A DNA stretch of 64,000 nt, from positions 40,057 to 104,056 of the forward strand of contig NZ_LGAP01000025.1 in the NCBI RefSeq assembly GCF_001270265.1, in the 5' to 3' direction. Each line of letters starts with the position of its first letter. Positions within the stretch are counted from its first letter, which is position 1. Both the position numbers and the translations under genes were made by a program. Under the pieces are notes generated by a model that saw only the letters and a list, made by a program, of their open reading frames with translations, searched no databases and was not told where the DNA came from. Shown piece by piece: positions 63,432-64,000 of this stretch. Origin of the DNA: Ensifer adhaerens. GTDB lineage: Bacteria > Pseudomonadota > Alphaproteobacteria > Rhizobiales > Rhizobiaceae.

Positions 63432-64000
63432 CCCCACTTCCAAGCTACATCTAAAACGCGAGAACGAGCAGCGAACATCCACAGGACATACCGCGCATTT
63501 CTACTCCGGATTAGCTCGTGGGAAGCAGGAACAAATTGAGATGAATCCCCATGAAAAAAGGCCGGGGCGAAACCGCACCGACCTTCCTCATCATCGCTTA
63601 CCAAACCAGTGCCAGTACATCCGTGGTCAAAAGTCTAAAGCGATGAGGCATTTGCGAGCGGCGAAACTTTCAGCGCTCATAGCAATGCCGATGAGGGGTA
63701 TATAGTGGCCCAATGTGTTCGAAACAAGTACTGGTCACACCTTAAAGCTCTCCGTAACCATTCCGAGTGTTTGCACGCGGTCGCGCTGTCGAACTACGAC
63801 ACCTGCCGTATGTCGTTGGCTCGATGCTCGTTCTAGGCCAAGTCTCCCGCACTCTGGCGGGAGGTTCGAACCTAGCATTACAGTTGCATTCTAGTTTTGA
63901 GATGAGCTCGTCGAGCGGCCGCCTGATGGGCGCGTCTCCAGCATGACCATGCGATGACGTAAGCGGGGCTTATGCGACGCTGAGCAAGCCTGATGGCGAT
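63432..64000. other. Terminal region without a supported gene
   Basis: About 570 bases. Short open frames exist on both strands but none has a start site or protein-like composition. A small hairpin CTCCCGC/GCGGGAG lies near 63843-63862 next to GGTTCGAACC. The base composition is more balanced than in the core of the window. Confidence 0.4.

Noticed and set aside
63830..63880. tRNA- or tmRNA-like end (GGTTCGAACC beside a hairpin)
   Set aside because: No acceptor stem, anticodon arm or CCA could be folded around it, so the T-arm likeness is probably chance.

Overview
The window reads as chromosomal DNA of a high-GC alphaproteobacterium of the Rhizobiaceae, most likely Ensifer/Sinorhizobium or a close relative. 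Three things point there. The acpXL-fabZXL-fabF2XL-fabF1XL-adh-lpxXL cluster makes the very-long-chain lipid A acyl chain of this group. The fixNOQP, fixGHIS and fnrN genes are present. Several RIME-type intergenic mosaic elements and other rhizobial palindromic repeats are scattered through it. The species is not certain. No rRNA, tRNA, CRISPR array, intact insertion sequence or prophage was found.

Layout. 1-3.8 kb: small lipoprotein and DUF genes, a FAH-family hydrolase and a gamma-type carbonic anhydrase-like protein. 3.9-9.3 kb: zinc homeostasis, with zur-znuB-znuC divergent from znuA over two Zur-type palindromes and a COG0523 GTPase behind a third Zur-like site; a 251-bp segmental duplication with a 28-bp tandem repeat lies between. 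9.8-18.9 kb: an RcnB-like protein, a GH43 glycosidase, a remnant of a TRAP binding protein, a cupin, a full TRAP transporter (DctM-DctQ-TakP-like DctP), an aldo/keto reductase and a DUF4274 membrane protein. 19-30.3 kb: a sugar operon (binding protein, two permeases, ATPase, GH2 beta-mannosidase, lyxose/mannose isomerase-like cupin, TIM-barrel epimerase, Gfo/Idh dehydrogenase) facing a LacI regulator with matching operator palindromes; this looks like uptake and breakdown of beta-mannosides. 30.4-33.1 kb: GNAT, a dienelactone hydrolase-like protein and gnd.

33.3-45.9 kb: microaerobic respiration. fixGHIS and fixNOQP encode cbb3 oxidase maturation and structure. They are separated by about 4 kb holding an AraC-type regulator, an exported truncated haemoglobin, two small proteins and a frameshifted PIG-L deacetylase. 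FNR/FixK boxes precede fixG, fixN and hemN/fnrN. The outstanding oddity is FixP: its first haem-c motif (CxxCH) is replaced by CAPGP, while the second is intact. A hemerythrin-like gene is divergent from fixN.

46-52.6 kb: a PAS protein and the lipid A long-chain acyl cluster, in which FabF1XL keeps the ketosynthase triad and FabF2XL has lost it. A strong terminator separates acpXL from the rest. 52.7-55.5 kb: hemN, fnrN and an L,D-transpeptidase. 55.8-60.5 kb: a translationally coupled cobalamin cluster cobE-cobA-cobB-cobC-cobD. 60.9 kb to the end: a TSUP transporter, then a less conserved stretch with a coiled-coil membrane protein, a Rap1a/Tai-like small exported protein and a degenerate small ORF, with two copies of a 42-bp palindrome.
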